DNA of 64,000 bases, taken from the NCBI GenBank assembly GCA_015039465.1, contig MU130299.1:577942-641941 (forward strand), in the 5' to 3' direction. Of this stretch, positions 33,316 through 46,172 are shown one piece after another. Under the pieces are notes generated by a model. It did no database searches, was not told the DNA's origin, and saw only the letters and a program-made list of their open reading frames with translations. The position numbers were made by a program, and so were the translations under genes. The first letter of the stretch is position 1. Each line of letters opens with the position of its first letter. Source of the stretch: Phlegmacium glaucopus (lineage: Eukaryota; Basidiomycota; Agaricomycetes; Agaricales; Cortinariaceae).

Positions 33316-34830
33316 TCAGGTCAAGGAGAAGCCACCAAAGTCTAAGAACGCTTCTTCCATGGACATCTTGCGAACCACGAGCGCCTCTACGATCAACCTA
33401 GATTGTTGTTGTTCCTTCTCTCCACCAGAGATGGCCCCCATAGCACCAACAATACCAATCACAGCTGCGTCTAAATGCGATTCGGCTGTATCAGAAGCAG
33501 AAAAGGTAGGGAATGAAGGGATAGCGGTCATTGGTGTTGCGAATACATCGTTATCGTCATCGAACTCGTCAATGTTGCCCATGGGAGCTAGTCCAGAGGC
33601 CTTATTTTCGTTCGTGAGCGGCTCAGGCTCTTCAACAACGCCGACATGGAGGGACTCCAGGCCAAGGATTAAAACATCAGCATCGAGGGTGGTGGTGATG
33701 GTAGAAGAGGTAGGCATTAATGTATCTTGACGAGACAAATCATCGTCATTTGCAGCATCGACGACCTGCGTCGCATGTACCTCCAACGTTTTCCTCTTCT
33801 CTTCTCGTCGCTTATCTCTTCCCTGCCGCCGATTGTGGCCTTTATGATTGGAGCTCGAATGCTCAGGCGCATGACATTGGGAATGACGATCATCTTGCTC
33901 ATTTGTCACATAGGTGTTGTTAGATGATAACATACTCAGATGTTTATATTTCTTCGTCTTCTTGTTCTTGCCACCAGATAGATGAGCATAATGAGGGTTA
34001 TTGTGGATCCGCGTACGGACAGGGCGAGGCTTGAAAACGGAGAAGATTTCGAGATCGATAGAAAACCGGTTTTGGATTGGTAGCCGTTCATCGTCTGCAG
34101 CATCTGCTGGGTCAAAGTCTTGATCCGAGTCCATGGGAAACATGGGTATCAAGGAAGAAGATGAATCGCTATGCGACGGACGACGAGATGAATTGGCGTT
34201 TTTCTCCAGTACAACAGTGGCTGACAGGTCCTCTGTGTCTTCGGTGCTAAGATCCAAGTCCGTCCCCGAACATGAGTCTGTCTCCGTTTCCGTTTCCGTT
34301 GTACCAGGGTCGGTGGTTGTATCTCCGCCATCCAGATATAACGAATTGCTCTGTCTTCTAGCTCGCCTGCTTGCAGCCCCTGCCCATTCACCACTTCGTT
34401 TCGCTAAGCTAGCCAATGCAGCTGGCACCTCGATCTCCTTTACCACGATGACACTAGCACCTATTTCACCTGCCATCATCTCCAAAGTCTCTAAACTCCG
34501 TTCAAGCTCCTCCCTAGGCAACCCAATAAGATCTCCAGAGTCTGCCACGCCGAGTTCATAGTATGCCTGTCCTCCTCCTTCAAGGAGGCGCCATTTCATT
34601 TGGGTAACCAAGCGAGCGAAACGTGCAGGAGATGGAGCGAGTAGTTGTAGTTTATATTCGACATTGCCGTCGTCAGCCTCAGGGACTAATCTTGGAATCA
34701 GCTCGGCTGCCAAAGGACTAGGTGTGTGGGTTCGGTGACTTTGGCCCTGCATAGGAGGGGAAGGAAGGGATATGAGGGAATCCCAAGGGCTGGGAACACG
34801 AGGACTCTCTGATTCCGATTCACCAAACAT
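33316..34830 (-). CDS. Protein with a GTPBP1/GTPBP2-type N-terminal domain but no GTPase domain
   Basis: Single exon, 504 residues, ATG at 34830. Residues ~55-165 read NVEYKLQLLAPSPARFARLV, QMKWRLLEGGGQAYYELGV, GDLIGLPREELERSLETL and GASVIVVKEIEVP. This is the conserved N-terminal block that precedes the G domain in GTPBP1/2 (GP-1) translational GTPases. The rest is acidic and Ser/Thr-rich, with TETETETDS, basic KNKKTKKYKH and DKRREEKRK clusters, and hydrophobic patches. No Walker A (GxxxxGKS/T), DxxG or NKxD motif is present. In the family, GTPBP1/2 act in ribosome quality control and mRNA decay. Here a regulatory or partner role is inferred only. No frameshift is seen that would hide a G domain downstream. 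Confidence 0.7.
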   Translation of the reverse strand: MFGESESESPRVPSPWDSLISLPSPPMQGQSHRTHTPSPLAAELIPRLVPEADDGNVEYKLQLLAPSPARFARLVTQMKWRLLEGGGQAYYELGVADSGDLIGLPREELERSLETLEMMAGEIGASVIVVKEIEVPAALASLAKRSGEWAGAASRRARRQSNSLYLDGGDTTTDPGTTETETETDSCSGTDLDLSTEDTEDLSATVVLEKNANSSRRPSHSDSSSSLIPMFPMDSDQDFDPADAADDERLPIQNRFSIDLEIFSVFKPRPVRTRIHNNPHYAHLSGGKNKKTKKYKHLSMLSSNNTYVTNEQDDRHSQCHAPEHSSSNHKGHNRRQGRDKRREEKRKTLEVHATQVVDAANDDDLSRQDTLMPTSSTITTTLDADVLILGLESLHVGVVEEPEPLTNENKASGLAPMGNIDEFDDDNDVFATPMTAIPSFPTFSASDTAESHLDAAVIGIVGAMGAISGGEKEQQQSRLIVEALVVRKMSMEEAFLDFGGFSLT

Positions 34831-35215
34831 TTTTTGAGGAAATCTATTTGGCTGTTAAGTTGGATGGATTTGTTGACCAGAGTATAAGTGTGTAAATCCA
34901 AATATTCGAGTAATCATTGTTCAGGATGTAATGGCTGGAAGGTGAGCCAGATCTGTTGAGGCCTTTTTATAAGAATATGGGATATACAACGAGCGAGTCA
35001 CTCAAGCTGTGCGAATCATATACATGGCTCCATAGCGGATGGATGGTGTGGTTGGGACTCAACATTTCTCAAACGTTTGTGAGTCAAAGCTCTTTGTTGA
35101 TTTCGATGGCTCTAGCCAAATAATGTCCCTAATGATAGCAACATTTTTTTCCCCTAATATGACTCCATACAACCTTTGTCTAAATAGCTAATGATACAAA
35201 ATAAAATACATAAAA
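34831..35215. other. Intergenic, no gene seen
   Basis: Upstream flank of the GTPBP-N-like gene and 3' flank of the OPT gene. No repeat or clear regulatory motif recognised. Confidence 0.4.
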
Positions 35216-38200
35216 CTACCATTTTGTCGCCCTGTGGTTTTTACAAAAGTCAGAAACAGAGATGTCAAATAAAACAAAAAAAGAAAGAGAATCGCACCCA
35301 AATGTTGCCCCTGGGTCAAGCTGTCGAAGCGCTGTGTTGTTCCAATCCAGTGTCTCCATAAAAACCTGATTCCCCCACCAACTTTGTATCGTATGAAGCC
35401 CGATGCTACCATTCATTGGATATTGTAAGCTGTATTGGAAAGATGAACATGTGGACACCGAATAGCGAAAGAAAAATTACAGACCAAAAGTAAATTAAAA
35501 TGAAACCAATGGCAGTCCCAGCATCGAGAGCAGCGGACAATACATCTATATCAAACACCAAAAGCATAATTTGTCAGAGAGCAGTCATCACAAAACTGAA
35601 CAACCACATACAATTATATTTAGCCCAATACGAGAAATGTTTCCGTCGAACAACATATTGGAAAATGAATCCGATAATAGCCCATGGAACATAGTTGACT
35701 GCTGTTGCTGGTGGTATTAAATCGACGCCAGAAAAAATAAGCCTTTAAAAAAGGAGTATTGTTCATACTGACAAAGTATAACACAGACAGGGATTCAACT
35801 TACGGAAAGCTGACGATGTGGTATGTGTCAACAATGCGAGACTTATATGAGAAGGAAGAAGACTGACTTTAGATAATTTAAAATGGTATTTGGATAGCGC
35901 CGAGTGATCAGCCAAAGGATAACAGGGCACGCAGCGCCGATAAGGAAAAAGAAAGTTAGGCCTAGAAGCACCCATAAACAGACTGCAGATTGTCAAGGAC
36001 ATCAGAATAACGACACACCACTGAGGAAAATACGATTAATATGGCTACAAATCAGCGAACAGAAAAATTAGAAGCTCACTAATAGATCTGTCCCTTCGTA
36101 AAATGCAAACCGGGGCCAATGACGCCCCACTACGCTTGGTGTTAGAATGCAAGTATATTCATCTGACTCTTTGCTCTCGTGCTTACAATAATAGAAGCAG
36201 TTCCAAAAACTTGTGTTGAAGCACAGCTAAAGCTGAATCATAGGACGTCATTCTCATGAACACTCGAGAACATAAAATGGATAATTACTTGTCCTTTTGG
36301 TTTGGAGTACAAAGGCCTCTGACATGACAGATGTCGTGTGAGTTTGGGTATAACGGATCGTCAAGAATTTACACACGGGATATTAGTGAACATCCTATGA
36401 GGGATGGGATTAAGAAAATGAATCAACGGTAAAGCAATATAGCACACTCACCAAGACTGTACTCCAAGTTGGACAGTTCCAGCCACGACAGTAGCAACGA
36501 TCTGGGACATTCTTAATAATTCGTATTGCTTTGAATCTATTTTTTCAGCCGTACCTGACACCAGAACATTGGCCGTGGCGGGACCTTGGCAATATTACTA
36601 TTAGCAGGGATGGGTTCAGAGGTTATCGTACCTTCATGTAACTGTAACAAAACCAATACGATGAGTGTTCGCACATCCCGTTTAACATGAGAAACTTACT
36701 GCCCCAACTTGAAGTCCGCGGTAAATTGCATAGCTATTACGCCCAACCTTTCTCAGTGGCGAACCTAGAAACAGAATGGCATTAACATACCTTGTGACAT
36801 TGTTATATATCCAAATGTCTAGATTGATAGACATTGAATACGTATGTGGAAAGAGCTTGAGAAAGTGATGACTCTAACCTTAAATCTATAACGACGATTA
36901 AATTATAATCAAATCGTAAAGAGAAAGCGGGTAACGTACATCATCATTGCATTTGGTTTTCCTTACGCTAATGTCAGTCATACAGCTTCCTGAAGATAAA
37001 GAGGAATAGGGTACCAGGAATCATGAATCCCACGACAAGCTCTGTGATAACACTATCGATTTGGGCGTTCAATGGCCGACTTATCTGATTTAATCATGGA
37101 AGCTACTCACTTGAGAGCAACTTGTCGATTCGTAACAGCTTGAATCATGCCGATAGGTATCACATAGACGAGGGCTTCCCGAAAGTAAACATCGAGATTG
37201 CTGTTTTTTTTTTGTGGGGGGGAAGAAACTCACCAAGAAGAAGTGCAATCACAAGTGCCCAAATAGTCATACCAGAAGGCCAAAGCTGAATGCACACACA
37301 AGCGAATATGAAAGTAATAACTATCAATAATAACCATCAGCATTCCGTAAGTTGGATTGATGAATGAACTTACCGAAAATGCAAGCGTAATAGTAGTCCG
37401 GAACTAGAAACCACGTAACAGCGTCAGCATCACAGCCTGACAACAATCGCCCCCCACATTCAATCCCATCACTTACCCTGTGGATAACGAGACATCAAGC
37501 GAGCATGAATGTCAGGCTGTTCCCGCATCGAACGCCTAAAATGGAGTCGGATGGGTTTGTAAAAGTGGATAGCGGCTAGATCGCAACATTGTTTGAGATA
37601 TGATCTAGGATCCCATATAAAGCTTTCGCGAGTAATGCTCTTACCGTGTGTGAGAGTAGCTGTGGAAAATGACGAAGGATAGTTAGACTGCTTGTAGGTG
37701 GAAGAGGGACGTACGCACCAGTGATGGATAGAAAGGAGAGCCCATAGGACATGGCAAAGGCTATTCTATTAGTACGGTATGGTCAACCCCCTCTTTAGTA
37801 AACGTCGAATACCGCTAAAAAAAATATGCACTTACGGAAGATACAAGGGGCTATACTCCCTGTATGCAGTGAGGTTGAGTGTATTGTCGGGATTGAGAAC
37901 CCGCGTTACATTATAGGTAAAGCCCCTATTGTCATAAGCGCTGAGTGACGATATCCTAAATTTTCCACAAATATCAATGGGATCAGAAAAATCGATCTCT
38001 GAAAGTGAAGATCAGGACTGACGGCAGGTACTGGGTATGCCACACATCTAAGTACTACGAAAAGACCAGACGTTGAGACGTGCTTCCGGAGAGCCAAAAT
38101 ATACACACATAGAAGAGTGGTGTTAGAAACCCTACAGGAATGAGCATGAGATTCTGGTTTGGGCCCGGTGTGTTCTGCTCACAATAGAAGAATATGAATC

Positions 38201-39969
38201 CGAGGACGACATTCGCTTCAGCCCACCCTTTTGGTGGCAATGACAAGTTTTTTTAGAAAAAGTAAGAAAAAACTCTGCAAGATGGAACTCACATGGTGTA
38301 GCCAAGCTGTGTATTATATCAGGGACAGTAATAAGGCGTGATAAGAGGATCACTACTCACGGACTACCGATGAAAGCAATCTGGGACCAATCAAGGGTTA
38401 TCAATGAGAACCCCAAACCGCTATGGTATCTTCATTAAAGGAGCATGTAAGCACGCAAGCAGCATGTATTGCAGGGCGATCATACCCAAATATTTGGTTG
38501 ATTTTCTGATGATGGAGTTTGAGATTCCTAGTGAGATTTCCTCAGGTAGCTCTTGAGTAATGAAATGACTTACGACATTATTCGGAGCTATCCAACACAC
38601 CTAGAATTTGACATGCCCTAGATAAGCAATGAACAGAATTCAAGTGGTGTAGGTACCTACCCAGCTGAATACGCTATGGTATGATAAAATCGAAATGTTA
38701 GTCGTGATGTTTATTTCCAAAATATACAAGGGAGATTACCTGAGAGCTTGAAATAAGTATCCTGGAACAATGGCTATACAAAAGCTTTTCAATGAGCGCA
38801 ACTCTCTCGGCGGAAATAACTATGGGGGGAAAAGATACCCACACCATATGACAGCAGCAATAAAGGCATAAAGGAAGTACTGTTCCCGAGTGGGACCATC
38901 ATGCGTGCCTATGCCGGCGTAGGTTTGCGAGTGGAGCGTATTGAATAGCGCGCAAGATACGAGCGAATTAGGCCAGACTGACAACGAACAATTAGTCAAT
39001 ACCGAGGAGTTAGCACTTGAACGACAAGTGACATACTCATAGACGGCGGCGCGACAAGGAAGCGACGAGCAACTCCTCCAATAGAGAATCCAATGAGCTG
39101 AGTGGACATCACAAGCATCCAATTGTCTAAAATCAAAATGTTCTGGTTCAGGAAGAACGGAAGCAAATTGAAGGGTGGACGCTTACAGAGAAAACTCCAT
39201 GTTTGGTGATAGATAAAGCGCTGGACAGCTACAATGTCTACAGCATAAGCGCTTTGTGCACCCACGCTTGCCATTATGGTAACCAGGACCTAAAAAGGAG
39301 ACGCGGGGTGTCAATAATTGATTCCAATACGTTGAGATTGCGACAAAATCTCACGTGTTCCTTGATAGTAAATGGACCGGGGTTCAGTTGCATTCCGAGA
39401 ATTGACACTGCTGGGCACAGTTTCACCCAAGCCCGACCAAGGGGGAACGCAAGGAGCTGGGCGACGAGCTGGGTTACCTGTTATTTTTTATTTTATTTCA
39501 TAAAGACATCTTGGCGCTCACATTCCCAATGGACACAGATGGATATCGGAAATAAAAGAATTGATTCATGCCTGAAATGAGGATAGCCCAAATAATGCCC
39601 ATTATCCATGCGCGTATCGTCGATGCTGGCATTTCTGGATCGTCAAAGTTAGCTACCGCTGAGCGAACTTCAAGATAAGGAGAGTCGTCCTCTGAAGGAT
39701 GGGTTTAATGCATTGAAAACATCGAATCAGAGCAGACACGCACCAAGCATGGAAGCGCTGTCATAGTTGGGATCAAATCCACTCGATGTTTCACTTCCAT
39801 GTCCAGAGAAGGTGGATGAAGAATCGGATTGCACTTGATTTTCTAGTCCTATGGTTAACGAAGGACTGTAACTGAAATAAAACAGTAAGGTATATCTACC
39901 CAATGACTTCACCGCATCTCTTAAACCGTAATCCAGCGGGGTTATCTCCTTGAGCTCGGGACCGCCCAT
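35216..39969 (-). CDS. Oligopeptide transporter, OPT family
   Basis: The ATG at 39969 ([16 protein letters not shown]) leads by small introns to the acidic SGFDPNYDS and [20 protein letters not shown], then the OPT signature STIRAWIMG and [49 protein letters not shown] and [15 protein letters not shown] follow in separate exons. The end contains [16 protein letters not shown] and [13 protein letters not shown], the usual OPT C-terminus. OPT proteins are plasma-membrane proton-coupled importers of tetra/pentapeptides, glutathione or metal chelates. The middle (35.8-39.0 kb) is broken into many exons of a few dozen bases; I have not resolved every junction, so the exon structure is approximate. 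No definite disabling mutation was identified. Confidence 0.85.
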
Positions 39970-42900
39970 CGCATGCTCACTTGTTATCCCACCAGTACCA
40001 GATTCCGGATCCAGCGCAATAAAGACAGAGAGACTGACAGAATTTTGGTCAAGAAGATATCCAAAATATGATTGGAAACGCAATAATTTACTGGGTTGAA
40101 ATTGTGGGAGACCGTAGTAGGTGGAGAGGGACAAGGTATTTTCAACAATCCAGATTAGTCTGAAAATGAGGTTTGCAAACTCGTAAGAACCAGAGCTGGT
40201 GGTGGTGGTGGTGGTAAACAGCGAGTAGCATCCGGATTCCGAAAGTGGACCTCGATAGTGGGGATGAAAGTCATTCACGTGACACTTAGTAATGTTACGT
40301 AAATAGAAGAACGATTTGATCTTGGCACGAGTGTATTACTGGACCAGAGTCTCCAAACTTCATCTTCACCCGGAGTCATTGGTCGCGATTGCTTTCTTCA
40401 TTCAACTTCGCATCATTCCAGAATTGGATCGATCCAATGCCTGACAATTATCTCCCCCGGCTTCGTGTGAGGAATGAGGAATAATTGTATATGTGGCTGT
40501 CACCGAGCAACACTTCCTGCGGGCTTTGAGCTCCTAACGTAGGACCAAGGCTGTACTGCTGTAAGTACCAAGACATTCAAAATATCTCAGGCACACTCAG
40601 CTATCACCGAATAAATATCCGCAATCAGTCTTGATAGGCTCTTTTTGCTATCTACATTCCTATCAAATGTGCTGCAATGAAGATCATCCTTCGCACAAAC
40701 CTATTGCTAATCACTCATTCAAGTGCACTTCAAGTTCACTGAACTGTTTACTACACGATGTATAAGTACTACCCACCATCGCTTATGGAACTTCTTCTTA
40801 CCCATGGTTGATAAGATAGTGATGCTCTGTATCTAATAAAAGATCATACTCATTCGGTCTTACTGTATTCATGAGAAATTTTTCTCTCCTTTTCTGTCCC
40901 ATTTTCCCCACCGCCGACCACGCACAGACCTAGATACTCGAAATGCCTAGTAGTATAAAGTATCTGTGCCTTGCGCACATGGCCCCCACATGCATTAACC
41001 GAGATCAACCGCCATCCTCCGCCCCTTACCCATACAGATAACCGAGCACCTTTCCATGAGTTGCTCATTGCGGAATTCTCCTTGACGTGACTCCAAGGGC
41101 TACTTAACATTTTACGCCTCTGCTATATTCACGGAGTGAAGAACACGCGATGGGCACGCATGATGGCGCAGCTCCATTTACGAGTATCCCCTCTGGGTCT
41201 GTCGCCCAACCATCAATGATCATACGAAATCATAAATCACCCGAGTCAATGTCTTGTGATCCTCCATTTAGTAGCTTTTTATTGAAAGTATCCTAACTGT
41301 CAATGTCACCTTTCTGGTTCAAACTTCACGTAGTCATTTCATTGCAAGTTATGTTTGAGATTGGCGGACCAGGATATAGAGTATATCACGTACTGCGTTC
41401 TTGCGCCGGTTACCTGGACCTGTAAGCTGTAAACGCTATCAGAATTGGCTAAATTTCGTTCGGAAAAACATCTCCTAATAGGATTTAACGAATCACTAAC
41501 ATAATGCCAGGTTCTAACCCCTACATGTTCTAAAAAATTGTTATCAACAAATTGAAAATACAATCGCAGCATAGAACGCTGGACCAGATACTTATCAGTA
41601 AAAAATACGGATCCATTGCCAATGGGCTCGGACTATTGATCAAAACGCAAAAGTAGAACCATCATTGACAATGTGCCTAGGCTCCTGTACCTTCCAGCGC
41701 TGAGTATGGATCTGAGTGACACTTAATAGAAAGACCGAAGTCGAGGTGTCTTTGAATGGATATGGCAAGTTCCTCGTTAAGAATAGGGTAATCTGTCCAA
41801 ATTTCACCGAGTTGTCAACATAGCATGGGCGGGCATGTATTCAGGACAGTTCAGGACTCAGTGGAAGACACCTTGGCCATATGTGTTCATATTTGTCGCC
41901 TCACATGACTCGCACATGATTCCACGCGTTACCGTTTACAATTACATACCACCTCTGATCGTGTAGAGAGCTCGGATCTATATGAATACCGTCTTCATGT
42001 TTATCTTAACCTCAGTTGTTCACCGTCTTATGGACATCAATGCCGAGGTAAGATTATTGTATCCTTCTATACTGTACATCATTCCTTACATTGTCATTCA
42101 CATTACCTAGACTTTATACTATTTTAGGTATATAATATATAGTTGTTCACCCTCTCATTACATAACATCAACACTGATAGACTTGAAGAATATGCTAACA
42201 AGATATTATAGCTAACTGCCAAAACGGATACAGGGCTCCACTTTTTCTTCCTGTGCCTATATTTACACCAAACAACCACTTTTAGCAGGGCACCCTGAGC
42301 AATCACCCTTCTCTGGGGTTCCGTCGGGCTACACAAGTGGAGCCACTGCGATGTTTAGTCATTGTCGATGACATAGTCTTTCTATTTAGCAGGAACCTCA
42401 AAAATGGGTGATGTCACTGATGTGGAGGCAGTTTGTAGTATGTAGTAGTAATGTTGGAGCAAGCTTCGTTGCGTATGAACGGCCAAAATATAGGTGCAGC
42501 TAGGAAAGTTGTCAATCTGTCTGCAAGGGGGTGCCAAGATTCGAAAACTACATGGGGTGGATTTTTTGCCTCAAGGTCTGGCTGGCCTGCCCCTAATCCT
42601 GCTGCCCAAAATGGCTATGTCAGACCCAAAATGGTAATTCCAAAAAAACATAAGGTTATATTGTATCTCCCCACCAGTATGCAGTACAAATGAGTGATAT
42701 TACTGGCACAGGATGGGCAGATGATTGTTGTAGAATTATTGTACTTGACTTTCTCCTTCACCTTTTGTCAACTTTCATAAATGCTCCTTACCTTTTTAAT
42801 TCCTTTCACCATCTGAGACTTGGAGTTTTTCCTTTGTAGTTTGTAGTAATCACGGTGGACGGTGAGTAAAAATACATTTTTTTTCTCTACTAATTAAGGC

Positions 42901-43014
42901 TTTGAATGAAACTTGTTGGCCTGTCCTGACTGAGAGATGTTTCCCCCCCCCCCTTTCCTGTCTATGTTTCTGCAGTTAGCTGTAAAGGACCAAAAGGTAT
43001 CATGATGGACAGAT
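39970..43014. other. 3 kb intergenic region, no gene supported
   Basis: Upstream of the OPT gene. Short frames (40850-41110, 41339-41572, 42124-42336, 42451-42693) lack splice partners and recognisable motifs. A C run (cccccccccc) sits near 42945. Likely contains the OPT promoter. Confidence 0.4.
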
Positions 43015-43290
43015 AGACGGAGTATCCTTGACACAGACAATACAGGGTATTCCTAGCTTCTGACGGGGAACAGGCCTCCACATTGTTCCTGTGGACTCAA
43101 CTTTCGTCATATACTCATTAGTCTAAACGGAGTGCTGCAATCAAATCCAAAACTACTCAGTTCTTTTTTGTATTTCTACCCACTCTCTCCGTCCTTGGCC
43201 TTCCCTTCCCGCCGTCTTCTCCATCTTTCATCCAAAGTCAAGGAAAGTAAAATTATTGTCCAACCAGAGCCAACCTTTCTCCAATTTCTA
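43015..43290 (-). repeat. Duplicated copy of the CorA gene 3' end
   Basis: The segment agacggagtatccttgacac ... ccaactctccatctttcatc-type sequence closely matches 43318-43570, which includes the last codons of the CorA gene. The copy retains ttcatccaaagtcaaggaaa and similar stretches but has no transporter core. It is a local tandem duplication. Confidence 0.75.
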
Positions 43291-43455
43291 CTACGGCTCT
43301 GATAATTCTTACAATAGGCAGAGCATCCTCGACACAGACAACACAAGGTATTCCTCGCTTCTGACGTGTTGTTCCTGTGGACTCGACTTTCGTCATATAG
43401 TAATTAATGCACACTCTTAGTCTAAAGGTAGTGCTGAAATCGAATTCAAAACTAC

Positions 43456-45169
43456 TCAGTGTTTTTTTGTATTTCTACCCATTCTCTCCATCCTGACCTT
43501 CAAGTTCCCCTCCCGCCTCCTTCTCCACCTTTCATCGAAAGTCAAGGAAAGTAAAATTACTGGCCAACCAAGTCGACCCCAAATATCCAAATCCCGTACC
43601 GTTTCCTTTTCCCCCTCTTTTGCTGTTACATGGTTTTTATAGCGGTAATGATTATAGCTATACCTCACCTCCACTAAGTCCACGCTCTCATCTTCACTTC
43701 CTACTTCATCATCATCCAATTTATCTCCTCCCTTTCCAACAGCAGGTTGACCTAGTTTAGACTGTCTCTTAGTACTGGAGGCGACCTTTCTCCAATTTGT
43801 ACGGCTCGTCCGATGCACCCTTACTTGCTTGATATCGATTTCCAATGCAATCACAATCCAAATCGTCAACATTGTCAGCGGCACCACCAACCCACAATAT
43901 TGTCCCAAAGTGGCCGTGCTGGTTGGGTTGAGGACAGTGACATTCATACCGAAAACGGTGGCAGCGAATGAGGCAGGGAAGAATACCATAGTTAGGTAGG
44001 ATATTTGTTTCATTGCTAATTTGAGATTTGTAAGGTGGGGGAATAGAAATCAAGTTTTGAGGAAGGAAAAGATGACGTACCGCCGCTGTCCTGGACTGTC
44101 GCCTCTGTTAGCTGGTACCTCCTCCTACTATCTTGGTTGTTCACTATGCTGAACCCCTACCAACAGAAAAAGGACCGTCAGAGACCACTTTTACAGGTAA
44201 CATAAAGTAAGATAGGAAGAAAACACACCAATTTCATAACATTCTTCACCCTCCCGTCGTATTTCTCCCTAATATCCCCCAATCTCTTCAGTTCGCCCAA
44301 CAGGTTCCCACATTCCCTCTTCATAACTCCCTCGCTTCGCAACCTCTCCTCCTCAGTGTACATTTCAGGACTCTGCAGGCAAGGAAATGGAGTATCTTGC
44401 ACGAACAAAATTGTTTTCTGGAAATCACGGAGGAACGATTCGTAGTGCAGGAGATGAGCACGGATGAGGTGTAGCTCTTGCGTCAAAAAGATGTCGTTTT
44501 TGACTAATATCCTCGATTCCTGTAATCGAGGAGAGGATTATTCGTTGCACCTCTATACGCGAAAGTTCCAGTCACTCACCAGAGAGCAAATATGGGCATA
44601 TAGAGTCTCCAAAGCCTCATCCCATGCATATATCGCATACCACAATAAGCCCAATACCACCAACGTCGGATCTCTTTCCTCTTTGAACATCCTAGACCAA
44701 TAAACTGAGCGGCCCATAGAGTGCATGCGAGCGTGCATGTCGGCGGCAGGTGTGGCACGGTGTTCTGCAGTGGGATGGTAGGAGATGATAGTTGAAGAGT
44801 CCGGCGAGCGAACGACATGCAAAGCCAGAAGTTCTGTAACAAGAATAAGATCGGCTTTGTTGTTTTGATAAATTAACCAAAGATGATCATTTGAGGGTTT
44901 ATATAAAACGACGAACAAGAACGTAAGAGCAAAGGCGACTGGGTGTCTATCATTAAATCTGGCGCAGCTCTGCTAGCTATACTTGGTGTGTAAGTGGAGC
45001 TTGGGCTTGGAGGTACAGTCGTGGGGTTTTGGATCGGGCGTATGAATACGAGGGTTATTGTGATATCTAGAACCCCTACGTCAGTTCGTTCATTCCAGAG
45101 GCGAAAGAGGCATATTAACGGTCTCCTCGATCGGGTACGACGTTTGATTGGTAACGCGAGGGAATCCAT
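43456..45169 (-). CDS. CorA-type Mg2+ transporter, short-N-terminus fungal form
   Basis: Exons read PTLVVLGLLWYAIYAWDEAL, LTQELHLIRAHLLHYESFL, LGDIREKYDGRVKNVMKL, VFSIVNNQDSRRRYQLTEAT, then MKQISYLTMVFFPASFAATV with the pore signature FGMN followed by a second TM segment (VVPLTMLTIWIVIALEI). The GMN motif and the two C-terminal TM helices define the CorA family, pentameric Mg2+ channels. As in other agaricomycete relatives, the large cytosolic N-domain is shortened. The C-terminal tail is long and charged (DKLDDDEVGSEDESVD, RRRREG). The ATG at 45169 is the best start, but it requires an intron near 45000-45080, so the N-terminus is uncertain. The C-terminal coding end is duplicated downstream (43015-43290). 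Confidence 0.8.
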
Positions 45170-45330
45170 CCAATAGAGGACGAAAAAAAGAAAGGCTCGA
45201 TGTTATAACGGGTACCCAACATCCGTAGCACAGGCCCAGTCAGATTTTCTACGAAAATTGCTCGGGCTCTCACTCCTGGGTCCCTCTAGACAAACGTCTA
45301 CAGTCAGTAACTAGGACCATGTAGTAATAA

Positions 45331-45818
45331 TTATATAAAGCGCACTTCTTCCTGAATAGCAGCCCAATGCAAGTCTTGGGACCTGGTGCTGACCTGTCTC
45401 ACACCAGCATTCACGAATTCACCGTCTTGCATGATATCCAAATAAAACAAGGAACTTTCACCCAGTCTCTCTATGATCTTCGTTATTCGACTTTTCTTCT
45501 GCTGCCGTGGGGTCCAATTAGGGAAGAGAGATTGCGGGTATCTGCACCAGCATATTTCTTGTAATGACCTTTTGGAATGCCTACAAGGACCGGCTGGGAA
45601 TGGTGGCTCTGGGATTCTAGTGCTCCCATCATCACTGTTTGTAATTTCGTCATCAATATCGATGAACGGCCATGGTCCTATTGGAGGTGTTCAGTTTATC
45701 TAATATTAGTCTATGTGGAAATAGATGTACCAGAAGGCGTCCCGTGCCGGTGACTAGGTGGCGGAATTCTGGGAGGCATCGCAAGTGTTGACTGAGGCAA
45801 GATGACGTTTCGGTACAT
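45331..45818 (-). CDS. Hypothetical ~145-aa protein, one intron
   Basis: The ATG at 45818 gives MYRNVILPQSTLAMPPRIPP. A GTACAT..AATAG intron (~45675-45730) joins to an open frame of about 115 codons with PWPFIDIDDEI, SKRSLQEICWCRYPQSLF, RITKIIERLGESSLFYLDIM and VRQVSTRSQDLHW, ending at the TAA at 45331-45333. A frame this long on the antisense side of AT-balanced DNA, with normal amino-acid composition, supports a gene. I do not recognise the family. Confidence 0.5.
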
Positions 45819-45941
45819 GGTTAGGGAACAAGTTTACTAATTAGACGTAAGAAGAACCTTGGAACCCCTTCTTATGAAATCTATAAATAGGTAGACCGTG
45901 CTATCGATTTCGCCGCCAGACGAGCTATGTCGGTGACAGAG

Positions 45942-46172
45942 TCATGACCATAGTAGCTTGTTTCGTCTCTTGTAGACCACAATTTCAAGTTGCTCATCTG
46001 GTCCAAGCAGGCCAGAAGCGACTACTATAGTATAACTTGGAGGCAGTGCTTGGCTGTTCTTTGGCACCATACTAGTCAGATGGGGGCAGTGCAATTTCCG
46101 AAAATTCCGATATTTCTCCCATGAAAGCAAGACCCCTAAGCTGTAGATTACAGCCATTTCATTCAGTTTCAT
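45942..46172 (-). CDS. Possible small ORF (76 aa), unrecognised
   Basis: Starts MKLNEMAVIYSLGVLLSWEK and contains SYTIVVASGLLGPDEQLEIV. It could be a short gene or an upstream exon of the hypothetical gene at 45331-45818, but I found no convincing splice connection. Confidence 0.25.
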   Translation of the reverse strand: MKLNEMAVIYSLGVLLSWEKYRNFRKLHCPHLTSMVPKNSQALPPSYTIVVASGLLGPDEQLEIVVYKRRNKLLWS

